Counted from the stretch's first letter, positions 35,577 to 46,718 are shown. The stretch is DNA of 64,000 nt from Candidatus Bipolaricaulota bacterium (GCA_938084715.1 CALKES010000001.1:19326-83325), one strand, 5' to 3'. The notes: a model not told the origin generated them from the sequence alone. Numbers and translations: made by a program.

Positions 35577-35858
35577 CTACTTCGGCACCGCGGTCTTCTT
35601 CTTCACGCCGCCGTGGCCCCGGAAGACCCGCGTCGGGGCGAACTCCCCCAGCCGGTGCCCGATCATCGCCTCGGTGATCCGCACCGGGACGTGGGTGCGG
35701 CCGTTGTGGACCTTGATCGTCATCCCCACCATCTCGGGGATGATCATCGAACTTCGGGACCAGGTCACGATCTCCTGAAGCTCGCCGCGCCTGGCGCGGG
35801 CGACCTTCTCCAGGAGCTTGGGTGCCACAAACGGTCCCTTCTTCTTCGACCGCGCCAT
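35577..35858 (-). CDS. rpsS: Ribosomal protein S19 (uS19)
   Basis: The product is 93 aa. It begins [69 protein letters not shown] is the strongly conserved core. It contacts the A-site tRNA with S13. It lies 1 nt after rplB. Confidence 0.97.
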   Translation of the reverse strand: MARSKKKGPFVAPKLLEKVARARRGELQEIVTWSRSSMIIPEMVGMTIKVHNGRTHVPVRITEAMIGHRLGEFAPTRVFRGHGGVKKKTAVPK

Positions 35859-35859
35859 C

Positions 35860-36681
35860 CTAGTCCCTCCTCTTGAGGATCTTGCTGTCGCTGGACTTCT
35901 TCTTCCGGGTCGGGACGCCCCGGGCGAGCTTGCCCCACGGGGTCTTGGCCGGCCGGCCCTCTCCCGTGCGGCCCTCGCCCCCGCCGTGGGGGTGGTCGTC
36001 GGCGCCCATGGCCACCCCGCGGACGGTGGGCCGCCGGCCGAGGTGCCGCACCCGCCCCGCCTTCCCGTACCGGACGTTCTTGTGGTCGGGGTTGCTCACC
36101 CTCCCCACGGTGGCCATGCACCCCAGGGCGAACACCCGGATCTCCCCCGAGGGGAGGCGGAGGATGGCCCGGTCCTCCTCCCGCCCGAGAAGCTGGGCCG
36201 CTGTGCCCGCGGCCCGGGCCACCTTCCCCCGGGAACCGGGGTAGAGCTCCACGTTGTGGACAAACGTCCCGGCGGGGATCTTCTCCAAGGGGAGGGCGTT
36301 GCCCACCTTGGGCTCGGCCTGGGGGCCGGCCTCCACCGTGTCCCCCACCTGGAGCTCCAGGGGGGCGAGGATGTACCGCTTCTCCCCATCGGCGTAGTGG
36401 AGGAGGGTGATCCACGCCGAGCGGTTGGGGTCGTACTCCACGGAGACGACCCGGGCTGGGATCCCCACCTTCTCCCGGGCGAAATCGATGAGCCGGTAGC
36501 GCCGCTTGTTCCCCCCGCCCTTGTGCCGGCAGGTGATCCGGCCCTGGCTGTTACGGCCCACGGCCCGGTGGAGGGGGACCACGAGGCCCTTCTCGGGCTC
36601 ATCCCGGGTCAGCTCGGCGTAATCGAGGAGCACCGCGTGGCGCTGCCCCGGCGTGACGGGTTTGAGTTTCTTGAGGCCCAT
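35860..36681 (-). CDS. rplB: Ribosomal protein L2 (uL2)
   Basis: The product is 273 aa. The C-terminal signature near the peptidyl transferase centre is present: [19 protein letters not shown], with the conserved histidine. The middle [23 protein letters not shown] is typical. Sequence and length are normal. It lies 4 nt after rplW. Confidence 0.97.
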   Translation of the reverse strand: MGLKKLKPVTPGQRHAVLLDYAELTRDEPEKGLVVPLHRAVGRNSQGRITCRHKGGGNKRRYRLIDFAREKVGIPARVVSVEYDPNRSAWITLLHYADGEKRYILAPLELQVGDTVEAGPQAEPKVGNALPLEKIPAGTFVHNVELYPGSRGKVARAAGTAAQLLGREEDRAILRLPSGEIRVFALGCMATVGRVSNPDHKNVRYGKAGRVRHLGRRPTVRGVAMGADDHPHGGGEGRTGEGRPAKTPWGKLARGVPTRKKKSSDSKILKRRD

Positions 36682-36685
36682 CCGA

Positions 36686-36979
36686 TCACCCCACGATCTC
36701 GATCTTGTGGCCCGGGGCGAGCTGGACGATCGCCCGCCGCTTGGCCCGGGTCCGGCCGTGCCGCCGGTCCAGCCGCGTCCGCCGGGGCTTCCCGGAGCGG
36801 TTCATCACCCGCACCCGGAGGACCTTCACCCCAAAGAGCTCCTCCACCGCGGCGCGGATCTCCGCCTTCCCCGCCCCGGGGGCAACCTCGAACGTGTACT
36901 TCCCCTCCTCCATCCCCCGCCAGGTCTTCTCGGAGAGGACCGGGCGCAGGACCACGTCTTCCGGGGTTTTGTCAGCCAT
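36686..36979 (-). CDS. rplW: Ribosomal protein L23 (uL23)
   Basis: The product is 97 aa. [53 protein letters not shown] is canonical. It is the docking site at the tunnel exit for trigger factor and SRP. The ATG overlaps the rplD stop by 8 nt (ATGGCTGA). Confidence 0.97.
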   Translation of the reverse strand: MADKTPEDVVLRPVLSEKTWRGMEEGKYTFEVAPGAGKAEIRAAVEELFGVKVLRVRVMNRSGKPRRTRLDRRHGRTRAKRRAIVQLAPGHKIEIVG

Positions 36980-37610
36980 GGCTCAGCCGCTCCTCGAGGA
37001 CGCGCACCGCCGCCGCGGTGAGGACCAGCCCCTCGTGGGCCAGGACGTCGTAGACGGTCACGAAGTCGGCCCGGGCGCAGGAGACGCCGGGGATGTTGGA
37101 GAACGACTTAAACACGGGAACGCGGTACTCCTCAGGGGCCACGAGGACGAGGGTCTTGGGCGGGCAGGAGAGACGGGCCAGGAACGCCAGCCCATCCTTG
37201 GTCCGCGGCCGGGTGAACGGGAGGGCGTCCACCACCTGGACCTTGCCCTCCTGACAGCGGGAGGAGAGGGCGGCGGACAGGGCCTGAGCCCGCATCCGCG
37301 CCGGAAGGTCGAGGTCCCACTTCCGGGGCTGGGGCCCGAACGTCACGCCTCCGTGCCGCCAGATCGGGGACCGGGTGGAGCCGTGACGGGCCCGGCCGGT
37401 GTGCTTCTGGGGCCAGGGCTTCCGGCCTCCCCCGGACACCTCGCCCCGGGTCTTCGTCGCCGCCGTCCCCTGCCGTCCCCGGAGGAGCTCCACCCGCACC
37501 GCCCGGTGGAGGAGGTCCCCCGAGACGGGACGGCCGAACACCCCCTCGGGCAGGTCCACGGTGCCCACGGAACCTGGATCGCTGAACCGATGGAGAGGAA
37601 CGCTAGGCAT
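36972..37610 (-). CDS. rplD: Ribosomal protein L4 (uL4)
   Basis: The product is 212 aa. The extended arm that reaches the exit tunnel is visible as ATKTRGEVSGGGRKPWPQKHTGRARHGSTRSPIWRHGGVTFGPQPR. In E. coli L4 also represses the S10 operon. It overlaps rplC and rplW by 8 nt each. Confidence 0.97.
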   Translation of the reverse strand: MPSVPLHRFSDPGSVGTVDLPEGVFGRPVSGDLLHRAVRVELLRGRQGTAATKTRGEVSGGGRKPWPQKHTGRARHGSTRSPIWRHGGVTFGPQPRKWDLDLPARMRAQALSAALSSRCQEGKVQVVDALPFTRPRTKDGLAFLARLSCPPKTLVLVAPEEYRVPVFKSFSNIPGVSCARADFVTVYDVLAHEGLVLTAAAVRVLEERLSHG

Positions 37611-38223
37611 CGTGCTTCCTTATCCAGAGGAGACCCGACCGGGGCCCGGGGACGGAGCCCTGCACCACAAGGAGGTTCTTGTCGGGCTCCACCGCGAGCA
37701 CGGCCAGGTTCCGGACGGTGACCCAGGCCGCGCCGTCGTGGCCGGGGTACTTCCGCCCCTTGACGACCTTGCCCAGGCCCCGCCCGGCCGCCCCAGGCCG
37801 GCGAAACCACTTGTGCCCGTGGGACCGGGGCCGGGAGCGGAAGTTCCACCGCTTGATCGTCCCCTGGAACCCTTTCCCCTTCGTGATCCCGGTCACGTCC
37901 ACCTTCTCCCCCACCGCGAGCTTCTCCACCCCCAAAGTGGCCCCCACCTCAAACGCCGCCGGGTCCTCAACCCGCGCCTCGTAGAGGTGCTTCCGCGGGG
38001 GGATCCCCAGCTTCCGGAACCGGCCCAGGACGGGTTTCGGAACCTTCCGCTCCGGGACCTCGCCGGCCCCGAGCTGGAGGGCGGCGTAGCCGTGCTTCTC
38101 CGGGGTCTTCACTTCGACCACCACGGCCGGCTCGACCCGGATCACGGTGACCGGGACCGCCCGTCCCTCCCCGTCGAACCACTGGGTCATACCCACTTTG
38201 CGCCCCACAAGCTCCAGTGCCAT
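37603..38223 (-). CDS. rplC: Ribosomal protein L3 (uL3)
   Basis: The product is 206 aa. LVGRKVGMTQWFDGEGRAVPVTVI is the N-terminus, and the tunnel-side loop GFQGTIKRWNFRSRPRSHGHKWFRRPGAAG includes the usual contacts close to the peptidyl transferase centre. The ATG at 38223 is used; a longer frame into rpsJ is rejected. It lies 8 nt after rpsJ. Confidence 0.97.
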   Translation of the reverse strand: MALELVGRKVGMTQWFDGEGRAVPVTVIRVEPAVVVEVKTPEKHGYAALQLGAGEVPERKVPKPVLGRFRKLGIPPRKHLYEARVEDPAAFEVGATLGVEKLAVGEKVDVTGITKGKGFQGTIKRWNFRSRPRSHGHKWFRRPGAAGRGLGKVVKGRKYPGHDGAAWVTVRNLAVLAVEPDKNLLVVQGSVPGPRSGLLWIRKHDA

Positions 38224-38231
38224 CTTTCCCC

Positions 38232-38540
38232 TCACAGTTTGATCTCGATGTCGATCCCGGTGGGGAGCTCCACTTCCATGAGCGCGTTGATCGTGGCCGC
38301 GGTCGGCTCCCGGATGTCGATGAGCCGCCGGTGGACCTTCCGCTCGAAGTGCTCCATGGACCGCTTGTCCACGTGGGGGGAGCGGAGGACAGTGTACAGG
38401 CGCCGCTCGGTGGGGAGGGGAACCGGGCCGCACACCTTGGCCCGGCTCGCCAGCGCCGTGTCCACGATCTTGCGCACGGCGGCATCCACGAGCTCGTGGT
38501 CGTAGCTCTGGACCTTGATCCGTATCTTTTCCCTAGCCAT
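38232..38540 (-). CDS. rpsJ: Ribosomal protein S10 (uS10)
   Basis: The product is 102 aa. IRIKVQSYDHELVDAAVRKIVDTA and GPVPLPTERRLYTVLRSPHVDKRSMEHFERKVHRRLIDI are canonical. It also serves as NusE in antitermination. It follows fusA with an 8-nt overlap (ATGGCTAG), so no tuf gene fits between them. Confidence 0.97.
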   Translation of the reverse strand: MAREKIRIKVQSYDHELVDAAVRKIVDTALASRAKVCGPVPLPTERRLYTVLRSPHVDKRSMEHFERKVHRRLIDIREPTAATINALMEVELPTGIDIEIKL

Positions 38541-40614
38541 CGTAGCCTCGACTCCTCAACACCGCGCGGGCAATGTCCTCCGGCACCACGTCGTACCGGG
38601 TGACCCGGAGGGTGTGCACTGCCCGTCCCTGGGTTAGGGACCTCAGTTGGGTGGTGTACCCAAAGGTCTCCCCGAGGGGGATCGCACAGCGGATGACCTC
38701 CACCACCCCTCGGTTGTGGACCGACTGGATCTGGCCTCGGCGACGACCGAGGTCCGATACCACCTCACCGAGATACTCGGTGGGCGTGATTATATCGCCC
38801 TCGGCAATCGGTTCCAGGAGGAAGACCCCCCCCTCGAGGAGCGCCCGGCGCAGGGCGTGGGTTCCACAGGCCTCAAACGCCACTTCGGAGGAGGCAGCCG
38901 GGTCGTAGCGGCCTCCGTGGAGGATCGCCCGGAGGTCGGTCACGGGGAACCCCCCCACCGGGCTCGCCCCAAGCCCCCCCTCCACCCCCTGGCGGACCGC
39001 CTCGACGAACGGCGAGGGGAGGACGTCCGGGGGGACCGCCGCCTGGAACTCGAACCCCGCCCCCCGGGGCAGGGGTTCAAACCGGAGGACGACCCGGGCG
39101 TACTGGCCCCGCCCGCCCACGGGCTGGTCCCACTCCTCCTCGACTTCGATCGGCCGGCGAAGGGTCTCCCGGTAGGCGACGATCGGCTGGCCCACCCGGT
39201 GGGGGACCCCGAACTCCTCCCGCACCCGCCGGAGCTGGACCTCGAGCTGGAGCTCCCCCATCCCCCCCACGAGGAGCTGCCCCGTCGCCTCGTCGTCCCG
39301 GACCTGGAACGTGGGGTCCTCCTGGGCGATCCGAGCAAGGGCCTCCCGAAGGGGACCCTCGTCCCGCTCGGAGCGGGGCTCCACCGCCAGGAACACCACG
39401 GGCTCCGGGAAGGCGATCCGCTCCAGGACGAGGGGGTGACTAGGATAGGTGAGGGTCTCCCCCGTGAGGACGGGGCCGGAGGCGATCGCCCCCACGATGT
39501 CCCCCGCCTCCGCCCCCTCCAGCCGCTCCCGGTGGTTGGCGTGGAGGCGAAACAGGCGCACCAGGCGCACCTTGCGGCCCGTCGTGGCGTTGAGGACGAC
39601 CTCCCCCTCCGCCACCCTGCCCGCGTAGATCCTCGTGTAGAGGAGGCGCTCGGCGTACGGGTCGCTCGCCACCTTGAACACGAGGGCGAGGAACGGGTCG
39701 TCGGGGGTGGGACGACGGGTGACCTCTTGGCCGTCGAGGGTGTACCCGTGGACCGGGGGGGCCTCGTCGGGGGAGGGCAGGAAGTCCACCACGGCATCGA
39801 GGACGGGCTGAATGCCAATGTTCCCCAAGGCCGTTCCCCCGAGCACCGGGACCCACAGCCGCTCGATCGTCGCCCGGCGGATCGCCGCGAGGAGCTCGGG
39901 AAGGGAGGGGACCTCCCCCGCGAGGTACCGCTCCGCCACCGGGTCGGAGACCTCGGCCAGGGACTCCAGGAGCCGCTCCCGCCACACCTCCGCCTCGGAA
40001 AGGAGCGCCTCCGGGATCGGTAGGGCGTGGACGGTGCGGCCTTGGTCCTCCGGGTCCCACCGGAGGGCCCGCCACCGGACGAGGTCGACCATTCCCAGAA
40101 GCCGGCCCTCCCCATCCCGCCACGGGATGACCAAGGGAAGGGCGGTGGCGCCCAACTTCTCCACCATATCGTCCACCGCCCGGGCGAAGTCGGAGCCCAC
40201 CCGGTCGAGCTTGTTCACAAACGCCAGCCGGGGAACCCGGTACCGGTCGGCTTGCCGCCACACCGCCTCGGACTGGGACTCCACCCCCTCGATCCCCGAA
40301 AAGAGGACGATCGCCCCGTCGAGGACCCTCAGGCTCCGCTCCACCTCGGCGGTGAAGTCGACGTGGCCCGGGGTGTCGATGATGTTGATCGCGTGATCGC
40401 GCCAGGCCACGGTGGTCGCGGCGGCGGTGATCGTGATCCCCCGCTCCCGCTCCTGGTCCATCCAGTCCATCTCCGTCGTCCCCTCGTGGACCTCCCCCAT
40501 CCGGTGGATCTTCCCGGTATAGAAGAGGATCCGCTCAGTGAGCGTGGTCTTCCCGGCGTCGATGTGGGCGATCACGCCGATGTTGCGGATCCTACGGATG
40601 GGGTCCTCCGCCAT
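38533..40614 (-). CDS. fusA: Elongation factor G
   Basis: The product is 693 aa and is the GTPase that moves tRNA and mRNA through the ribosome. G motifs: AHIDAGKTT, DTPGHVDFT, NKLDRVGSDF. Domain IV and V marks are present (SVHNRGVVEVIRCAIPLGETFGYTTQLRSLTQGRA). Some normally fixed spots differ: the stretch usually CGSAFKNKGVQ reads GGTALGNIGIQ. So this may be a divergent or EF-G2-like copy, although its place after rpsG argues for the main translocase. Confidence 0.92.
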   Translation of the reverse strand: MAEDPIRRIRNIGVIAHIDAGKTTLTERILFYTGKIHRMGEVHEGTTEMDWMDQERERGITITAAATTVAWRDHAINIIDTPGHVDFTAEVERSLRVLDGAIVLFSGIEGVESQSEAVWRQADRYRVPRLAFVNKLDRVGSDFARAVDDMVEKLGATALPLVIPWRDGEGRLLGMVDLVRWRALRWDPEDQGRTVHALPIPEALLSEAEVWRERLLESLAEVSDPVAERYLAGEVPSLPELLAAIRRATIERLWVPVLGGTALGNIGIQPVLDAVVDFLPSPDEAPPVHGYTLDGQEVTRRPTPDDPFLALVFKVASDPYAERLLYTRIYAGRVAEGEVVLNATTGRKVRLVRLFRLHANHRERLEGAEAGDIVGAIASGPVLTGETLTYPSHPLVLERIAFPEPVVFLAVEPRSERDEGPLREALARIAQEDPTFQVRDDEATGQLLVGGMGELQLEVQLRRVREEFGVPHRVGQPIVAYRETLRRPIEVEEEWDQPVGGRGQYARVVLRFEPLPRGAGFEFQAAVPPDVLPSPFVEAVRQGVEGGLGASPVGGFPVTDLRAILHGGRYDPAASSEVAFEACGTHALRRALLEGGVFLLEPIAEGDIITPTEYLGEVVSDLGRRRGQIQSVHNRGVVEVIRCAIPLGETFGYTTQLRSLTQGRAVHTLRVTRYDVVPEDIARAVLRSRGYDG

Positions 40615-40632
40615 CGGCGTGGGCGGGCGGGA

Positions 40633-41106
40633 TTACCAGCGGTAGTGGGCGAACGCCCGGTTGGCCTCGGCCATGCGGTGGGCTTCCTGCTTTTTCTGGA
40701 AGGCCCCGCCGTCCCCGCGGGCCGCCGCCGCGAGCTCCCCGGCCAGGCGCTCGGCCATCGTCCGCTCGGAGCGGGCCCGGGCCGCCCCGACGATCCACCG
40801 CAGGGCGAGCATCGTCTGCCGATGAGGCGGGACCTCAAACGGGACCTGGTAGGCCGCTCCCCCCACCCGCCGGGAGCGGACCTCGATCTTGGGCATGCAG
40901 TTTTGAACCGCCTTCAAGAACGTGTCCAGGGCCGGCCCCTCCCCCCGCCGCTCGAGGAGATCGAACGCTTCGTACACCGTGCGCCGGGCCAGGGACTTCT
41001 TCCCATCCCACATCACGTAGTGGATGAACTTCTCCACGAGCTTGGAGCCGTGGCGGACGTCCGGAGCCACGTCCCGACCGGGGATGACGACGTCGAAGGT
41101 CGGCAC
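40633..41106 (-). CDS. rpsG: Ribosomal protein S7 (uS7)
   Basis: The product is 157 aa. DVRHGSKLVEKFIHYVMWDGKKSLARRTVYEAFDLL and the C-terminal KKQEAHRMAEANRAFAHYRW are conserved. The first 15 residues (MPTFDVVIPGRDVAP) differ from the usual MPRRxxVxKR start. It nucleates the 30S head. It lies between rpsL and fusA as expected. Confidence 0.97.
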   Translation of the reverse strand: MPTFDVVIPGRDVAPDVRHGSKLVEKFIHYVMWDGKKSLARRTVYEAFDLLERRGEGPALDTFLKAVQNCMPKIEVRSRRVGGAAYQVPFEVPPHRQTMLALRWIVGAARARSERTMAERLAGELAAAARGDGGAFQKKQEAHRMAEANRAFAHYRW

Positions 41107-41484
41107 CTAGCCCTCCTTGGGCCGGCGCATCCCGTACCGGGACCGGCCCTGGCGGCGGCCCTCCACCCCGGCGGCGTCGAGGGCCCCGCGGATGATGTGG
41201 TACTTCACCCCCGGGAGGTCCTTGACCCGTCCACCCCGGACGAGGACGAGGGAGTGCTCCTGGAGGTTGTGCCCCTCGCCGGGGATGTAGGCGGTGACCT
41301 CGCGGCCGTTGGAGAGGCGCACCCGGGCCACTTTCCGGAGCGCGGAGTTGGGCTTCTTCGGGGTCCGGGTGAACACCCGCAGGCACACCCCCCGCCGCTG
41401 GGGACACCCCGCGAGGGCCACGGACTTGCTTTTCTTCAGCTGCGGCTTGCGACCGCGCCGGACGAGTTGGTTGAACGTCGGCAT
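41107..41484 (-). CDS. rpsL: Ribosomal protein S12 (uS12)
   Basis: The product is 125 aa. [35 protein letters not shown] and [27 protein letters not shown] are canonical. The lysine of TPKKPNS and the VKDLPGVKY loop (streptomycin-sensitive positions and the methylthiolated aspartate) have wild-type residues. The ATG at 41484 follows AAAAGGAGCC. It lies 41 nt after rpoC. Confidence 0.97.
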   Translation of the reverse strand: MPTFNQLVRRGRKPQLKKSKSVALAGCPQRRGVCLRVFTRTPKKPNSALRKVARVRLSNGREVTAYIPGEGHNLQEHSLVLVRGGRVKDLPGVKYHIIRGALDAAGVEGRRQGRSRYGMRRPKEG

Positions 41485-41525
41485 ATGGGCTCCTTTTCGA
41501 ATGTTAGGCACCCCGGGGGGAGGTT

Positions 41526-44500
41526 TCAACTGGGGGAAGTCCCCTCCCGCCCCGGGAAGCCGGTCCCCACCGGGATCCTCTTCCCCACCATGAGGCACGG
41601 CTTGAGTCCGTCCAGGTAATCGTCCTCGCCCCGCAGGGCGGCATCGGCGAGGACCTTCGTCGTCCGCTCAAACGACGCCGCGGCAAGCCACGACTTCCGG
41701 AGGAGGGCCGCCCGGGAGATCCGCAGAAGCTCCCGCTCCCCCTGGGGAATCCGGTACTCCAGGAGCCGCACCGTCCTCGGCTCCCCGTGGACCTCGACCC
41801 GCGCCTGGCGGATCCCCAGGGCCACCGCCCGCTCGAGGGCCTCCCGGGTGAGGACCTCCCCGGCGTCGGCCACCGTGGCCCCGCCCCGGGAAAGGGGCGC
41901 CAGGAGCTTCGCCCCCACGAGCTCCTCCCGCCCGCGGCGGATCGCCTCGTTCTCCTCGGCCAGCCGCCGCACCTCCCGCTGGAAGATCTCCAGCGGGACC
42001 ACGTCGTTGAGGAGGAAGGACGACTCCCCGGGGTCCACGATCCGGACGTTGTTGAGGATCTGGCGGATCACGACCTCGAAGTGCTTGTCGTTGATGTCCA
42101 CCCCTTGGGAGCGGTAGACCTTCTGGAGCTCGGTGAGGAGGTACTCCCTCGTCTTCTGGACCCCGGCGACCTCCATGAGGTAGTGGGGCGGGATCACCCC
42201 CTTGGACACGGGCTCCCCTCGCTCCACCTTATCCCCCACCCGCACGGTCGCCGCCTCCTCGCACTCGACCTGGACGCGGTACCGAACGCGGACCGTGGCC
42301 CGATCCCCATGGGCCTCGACCCGCTCCACGAACACCACCTCTCCCCCGGGCAGGTCGGCCTGGAGGACCTCCTGCCCCTCCCGCAGGGGGGCCCCATGGT
42401 CTACCGTCGGGACGAGCTCCCCGGGGATGGGGAGGATGACGGCCCGGCTGCCCTCGGCCAGGACCGCCACCGAGCGGGGCCCGACGAGCACCGTCCCCCC
42501 CACCTCGGCCCGGACGACCAGGGACCGGGACCGGGTGGCGAGCTTCGTCCCCTCTTTCACCTCGTCCCCGTCGTGGACGAGGACCTGAGCTCCGTAGGGA
42601 ACCTCGGCCTCCCACGTCTCCCCGCTCCGGGAGCGGACGACCACCCGGCGGACCCCGCCCTCCTGGCGAAGCTCCACCCGGCCGGAGAGCGGGGTCACCG
42701 GGGCCTCCACGTGGTACTCCCCGGTGAGGGCCTCCCCCTCGGCCACCGTCGCCCGGTGGTCCACCCGAAGCTCGACCCCGGGGGGCAGGGTGTACATCCG
42801 GTCGAGACCTCCTTCATCGAGGATCGCCAGGTACCGCTCGCCGTCCTCGGTGAACAGGAACGCCCGCCCGTCCAGGGGGCTGCGGAGGGACCGGAGGACC
42901 GCTGCGTCCACCTCTTCCCCCTCGGCGAAGGAGACGAGGGCTCGGGGGAGGACCAACGTGTAGGGGTCGGAGGTGATCTCCACCACCTCTTTCCCCGCCC
43001 GGGTCGTCTCGATCCGGGTGACCCGGCCCGTGAGGGGAGAGACGGTGGCGTGGGACGCCTTCGTTGTCTTGCGGGCCTCAAAGAGCTCCTCGGCCCGGGG
43101 AAGCCCCTGGGTGATGTCCACCCCGGCCACGCCGCCCGTGTGGAAGGTCCGCATCGTGAGCTGGGTCCCTGGCTCGCCGATCGACTGGGCGGCGATCACC
43201 CCGATCGCCGTCCCGAGCTCCACCAGGCGGTGGAACGCGAGGTCCAGCCCGTAGCACATCTGGCACACCCCACCCGGCGTCTGGCACAGGGCGGGGGAGC
43301 GGACCACGATCCGGGGCCGAACCCGCACCTCCCGGATCCCGGCTCCCCGCAGCTCCTCCACGAGCTCTGGGGTGAGGAGCTCCCCATCCCGGGCGAGGAG
43401 GGTTCCCTCCTCGGGGTGGTAGACCTCCCCCACCACCTTGCACAGGCCCAGCCGGTCGCCAAGCTTCTTGTCGGACAACTTGAGGTCCACCTCGAGGGTC
43501 CCCACGCGGCGGGCCGTCGCCCGGTCGAGGAGGATCCCCGCCTCGACCAGGGTCTCCCCCGTGGCCGGGTCCCGGATCGGCTCCGCCGTAACCCGGCCGT
43601 AGATCCGCTCCGGGATGTCCTCCATCACCTGCCCTTTGGGGGCGAAGTACAGGGGATCGATCTCCACCCCCTGCCGGGTCCCGCAGTCCCGCTCCTTGAC
43701 CACCGCGTCCACGCAGGCGTCCACGAGGCGGCGGGTGAGGTAGCCCGCGCTCGCGGTTCGGAGCGCGGTGTCGGCGGTCCCCTTCCGGCCGCCGTGAGTG
43801 GAGATGAAGTACTCGAGGATCGACAGTCCCTCCCGGAAGTTGGAGATCACAGGCCACTCGATGACTCGACCCTGGGGGTCGGCCATCGGCCCCCGCATCC
43901 CCGCGAGCTGCTTCACCTGCCCCGCCGAGCCCCGGGCCCCCGAGGCGACGATGGAGTACACGGGGTTGAACGGCGTCCGGGCGAGGTTGGCCATCGTCGC
44001 CTTCTCCACCGCGTCCACCGTCTCCCGCCACACCCGGGTCACCGCCTGGTAGCGCTGTTCCTCCGTCGCCAGCCCCCGGCTGTACATCCGGTTGATCCGG
44101 TCCACCTTCGCCTGGGCGGCCCGGACGAGTTCCTCCTTCTCGGGGGGGATGACGCAGTCCGGAACCGCAATCGTAAGGCCAGAGAGGGTGGCGTAGCGGA
44201 ATCCAATCGACTTGAGCTCGTCGAGGACCTGGGCCGTGCGCTCCCAGCCAAATCGGAGGTAGCACTCCTCGATCTTCCGCCGCACCTGGCGAACGTCGAA
44301 GGTCAGGGTGTAGTCCCGCAGCTCGGGGGGGAGGGCCCCGTTGAGGATCGCCCGCCCGAGGGTTGTCTCCACGAGCTCCCCATCGATCAGGATCCGGATC
44401 GGGGCGTGGAGGCTGAGCACCCCCCCCTCGTGGGCCTTGAGGGCCTCCTCCAGGGAGCGGAACGCCTTCCCTTTCCCCACCGCGTCCTTGTCGAGGAGGG

Positions 44501-46442
44501 TCAAGTAGTAGAACCCGTACACCTGGTCCTGGGTGGGGAGGGCGAGGGGCCGGCCGTGGGCCGGGGAGAGGGTGTTCCGGGAGGAGAGCATGAGGTCCCA
44601 GGCCTCCTGAACCGCCTCCTTCCCCAAGGGGAGGTGGACGGCCATCTGGTCCCCGTCGAAATCGGCGTTGTAGGACGGGCAGACGTGGGGATGGATCTGA
44701 ATCGCGTCCCCATCCACGAGCACGGGCTGGAAGGCCTGGATCGAGAGGCGGTGGAGGGTGGGGGCGCGGTTGAGGAGGACCGGGTACTGGCGGATGAGGT
44801 CGTCCAGGGCGTCCCACACCTCGGGGAGCTCCCCGGCCAGGGCCCGGTTCTTGATCTCGTCGTAGTCCGCGTAGGGGAGGTTCTCCAGGCGGGCCAGGAT
44901 GAACGGCTTGAAGAGCTCGAGGGCCATCTTCTTGGGGATCCCGCATTGGTGGAGCTTGAGCTCGGGGTTGACGACGATCACCGCCCGTCCGGAGTAGTCC
45001 ACCCGGCGGCCGAGGAGGTGCCGGCGGAGGCGGCCTTGCTTCCCCTGGATCCGCTCGGAGAGGGACTTCAAGGGGCGGTTGTCCCGGCCCCGGATCGGGT
45101 TGTCCTTCTTCTCGTTGTGGATGAGGGCGTCCACCGCCTCCTGGAGCATCCGCCGCTCGTTGCGGAGGATGATCTCGGGGGCCCCCATCTCCCGGAGCTT
45201 CTTCAGGCGGTTGTTGCGGTTGATGATACGCCGGTAGAGGTCGTTGAGGTCCGTGGTGGCGAACTTCCCTCCCTCGAGCTGGATCATCGGCCGGAGGGCG
45301 GGCGGAAGGACGGGGATGACCTCGAGGACGAGGTCGCCGGGGTTGTTCCCCGACCGCCGGAGCTGGTCCACCACCTCCAGGCGATGGAGGATCCGCCGTC
45401 GCTCCCCCTGGTTCGCCGTCCGATCCAGTTCCTCCCACAGCTCCTCGGCCAGGGCCTCGAGGTCCAACGCCTCCAGGAGCTTCTTGATCCCCTCCGCCCC
45501 GGTGGCGGCCTCGAACCCCCCGGGGAAGCACCGCTCGTAGGCCCGGACCTCAAGGGAGGAGAGCTCCTGGCCCACCCGCAAGGGCACGTTCTCCCCCACC
45601 CGGACGACGACGTGGGCGAGGTTGTCCACGACTTCTTGGATCGGGGCCCCCTCGACCCCCTCGTAGCGGGCCCGCAGCATCTCGAACATCGTCTGGGAAC
45701 AGAGCTCGCCCGCTGGCCGCTCGCACAGGGTCTCCCCCGCCTCCACGGTGTCCCCGTCCTCGACAAACAGCTCCGCATCGGCGGTCACCGGGTACTCGTG
45801 GCGCCCCACGACGAGGGCCCGGAACGTCTCCCCGTTGGCCAGCTTCCGCCCCTCGATCGTCACCTCGCCCGCCGCCTCGGCGGCCACGGGCGGGGCCTTG
45901 GCCACGAGGTACGCCGGCTCGACCTGGAACGTGAACACGGTGGCCAGGATCCGGACCTCGGTCCCATAGAGCGTTTCTCCCGGCCGAACCTTGGGGGAGG
46001 CGGACTGGGTAACAACGAACAGGTCCTCCCGCGAGGTCTCGGTCTCGTAATACGCGATCCGCCGCAGGTCCCGGCGCTTGATCCCGAGAAGCCGGGAGAG
46101 GGGGCTCGCCACCCCCTTGAGGTACCAGAAGTGGACGACCGGGCTCGCCAGGCGGATGTGGCCCATGTTCACCCGGCGCACCGAGGAGTCCGTGACGAGG
46201 ACCCCGCACTTGTCGCACGTGATCCCCTCGTACTTCTTCCCCCGGTACTTGCCGCAGGAGCACTCGTAGTCGTTCTCCGGGCCAAAGATCTCCTCGGCGT
46301 ACAGTCCCCCCCGCTCCGGCTTGTGGGTCCGGTAGTTGATCGTCTCGGAGTTCGTCACCTCACCCTTCGACCAGGAGAGCATCTCCTCGCTCGAGGCCAG
46401 CCCGAGCCGGATGCGGGCAATGTCATCCCCAGAAATGGCCAC
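41526..46442 (-). CDS. rpoC: RNA polymerase beta' subunit
   Basis: The product is 1638 aa from a GTG. The catalytic magnesium site NADFDGD is at about 592-598. The N-terminal zinc finger has C-x-C ... CDKC ([24 protein letters not shown]), and the trigger-loop and bridge-helix regions are present ([60 protein letters not shown]). It is about 230 aa longer than the E. coli subunit, with extra beta-rich sequence at about 150-260 after the zinc finger, as in Thermus and Thermotoga. The usual upstream partner rpoB is not here; an FmdB-like gene is instead. Confidence 0.97.
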   Translation of the reverse strand: MAISGDDIARIRLGLASSEEMLSWSKGEVTNSETINYRTHKPERGGLYAEEIFGPENDYECSCGKYRGKKYEGITCDKCGVLVTDSSVRRVNMGHIRLASPVVHFWYLKGVASPLSRLLGIKRRDLRRIAYYETETSREDLFVVTQSASPKVRPGETLYGTEVRILATVFTFQVEPAYLVAKAPPVAAEAAGEVTIEGRKLANGETFRALVVGRHEYPVTADAELFVEDGDTVEAGETLCERPAGELCSQTMFEMLRARYEGVEGAPIQEVVDNLAHVVVRVGENVPLRVGQELSSLEVRAYERCFPGGFEAATGAEGIKKLLEALDLEALAEELWEELDRTANQGERRRILHRLEVVDQLRRSGNNPGDLVLEVIPVLPPALRPMIQLEGGKFATTDLNDLYRRIINRNNRLKKLREMGAPEIILRNERRMLQEAVDALIHNEKKDNPIRGRDNRPLKSLSERIQGKQGRLRRHLLGRRVDYSGRAVIVVNPELKLHQCGIPKKMALELFKPFILARLENLPYADYDEIKNRALAGELPEVWDALDDLIRQYPVLLNRAPTLHRLSIQAFQPVLVDGDAIQIHPHVCPSYNADFDGDQMAVHLPLGKEAVQEAWDLMLSSRNTLSPAHGRPLALPTQDQVYGFYYLTLLDKDAVGKGKAFRSLEEALKAHEGGVLSLHAPIRILIDGELVETTLGRAILNGALPPELRDYTLTFDVRQVRRKIEECYLRFGWERTAQVLDELKSIGFRYATLSGLTIAVPDCVIPPEKEELVRAAQAKVDRINRMYSRGLATEEQRYQAVTRVWRETVDAVEKATMANLARTPFNPVYSIVASGARGSAGQVKQLAGMRGPMADPQGRVIEWPVISNFREGLSILEYFISTHGGRKGTADTALRTASAGYLTRRLVDACVDAVVKERDCGTRQGVEIDPLYFAPKGQVMEDIPERIYGRVTAEPIRDPATGETLVEAGILLDRATARRVGTLEVDLKLSDKKLGDRLGLCKVVGEVYHPEEGTLLARDGELLTPELVEELRGAGIREVRVRPRIVVRSPALCQTPGGVCQMCYGLDLAFHRLVELGTAIGVIAAQSIGEPGTQLTMRTFHTGGVAGVDITQGLPRAEELFEARKTTKASHATVSPLTGRVTRIETTRAGKEVVEITSDPYTLVLPRALVSFAEGEEVDAAVLRSLRSPLDGRAFLFTEDGERYLAILDEGGLDRMYTLPPGVELRVDHRATVAEGEALTGEYHVEAPVTPLSGRVELRQEGGVRRVVVRSRSGETWEAEVPYGAQVLVHDGDEVKEGTKLATRSRSLVVRAEVGGTVLVGPRSVAVLAEGSRAVILPIPGELVPTVDHGAPLREGQEVLQADLPGGEVVFVERVEAHGDRATVRVRYRVQVECEEAATVRVGDKVERGEPVSKGVIPPHYLMEVAGVQKTREYLLTELQKVYRSQGVDINDKHFEVVIRQILNNVRIVDPGESSFLLNDVVPLEIFQREVRRLAEENEAIRRGREELVGAKLLAPLSRGGATVADAGEVLTREALERAVALGIRQARVEVHGEPRTVRLLEYRIPQGERELLRISRAALLRKSWLAAASFERTTKVLADAALRGEDDYLDGLKPCLMVGKRIPVGTGFPGREGTSPS

Positions 46443-46470
46443 TCCGTATCACCTCAAATGGACGAGCAGG

Positions 46471-46692
46471 TCAGGCCGACGAACCCTCGGAGCCCCCCTG
46501 TCCGGAGCGGCCCCGGCGGTAGTCGGTCGTGTAGAATCCGCTTCCCTTGTAAACCACAGCAAAGCGCGGCAGCAGGCGGGTCACCTCCGCCGCACCGCAT
46601 CCCGGGCACCGCACAAGCGAGCGGTCCCGGGGTGAACGAAGCTCCCGGAACTCGTTACCGCAGCGCGCACACCGGTAGCGATGAATGGGCAT
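46471..46692 (-). CDS. FmdB-like zinc-ribbon protein
   Basis: The product is 73 aa, starting MPIHRYRCARCG. Two CxxC pairs (C8/C11 and C29/C32) form the putative zinc ribbon of the FmdB/CxxC_CXXC_SSSS family, followed by the usual GSGFYTTDYR and a Gly/Ser-rich tail. The second ATG (46692) is preferred because the ribosome binding site AAGGAGGG touches the first ATG (46698). It is 28 nt upstream of rpoC, and appears to head that operon. The function is unknown; the name comes from a formamidase regulator. Confidence 0.85.
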   Translation of the reverse strand: MPIHRYRCARCGNEFRELRSPRDRSLVRCPGCGAAEVTRLLPRFAVVYKGSGFYTTDYRRGRSGQGGSEGSSA

Positions 46693-46718
46693 ACGCATCC
46701 CTCCTTAGGACCGTGTAC

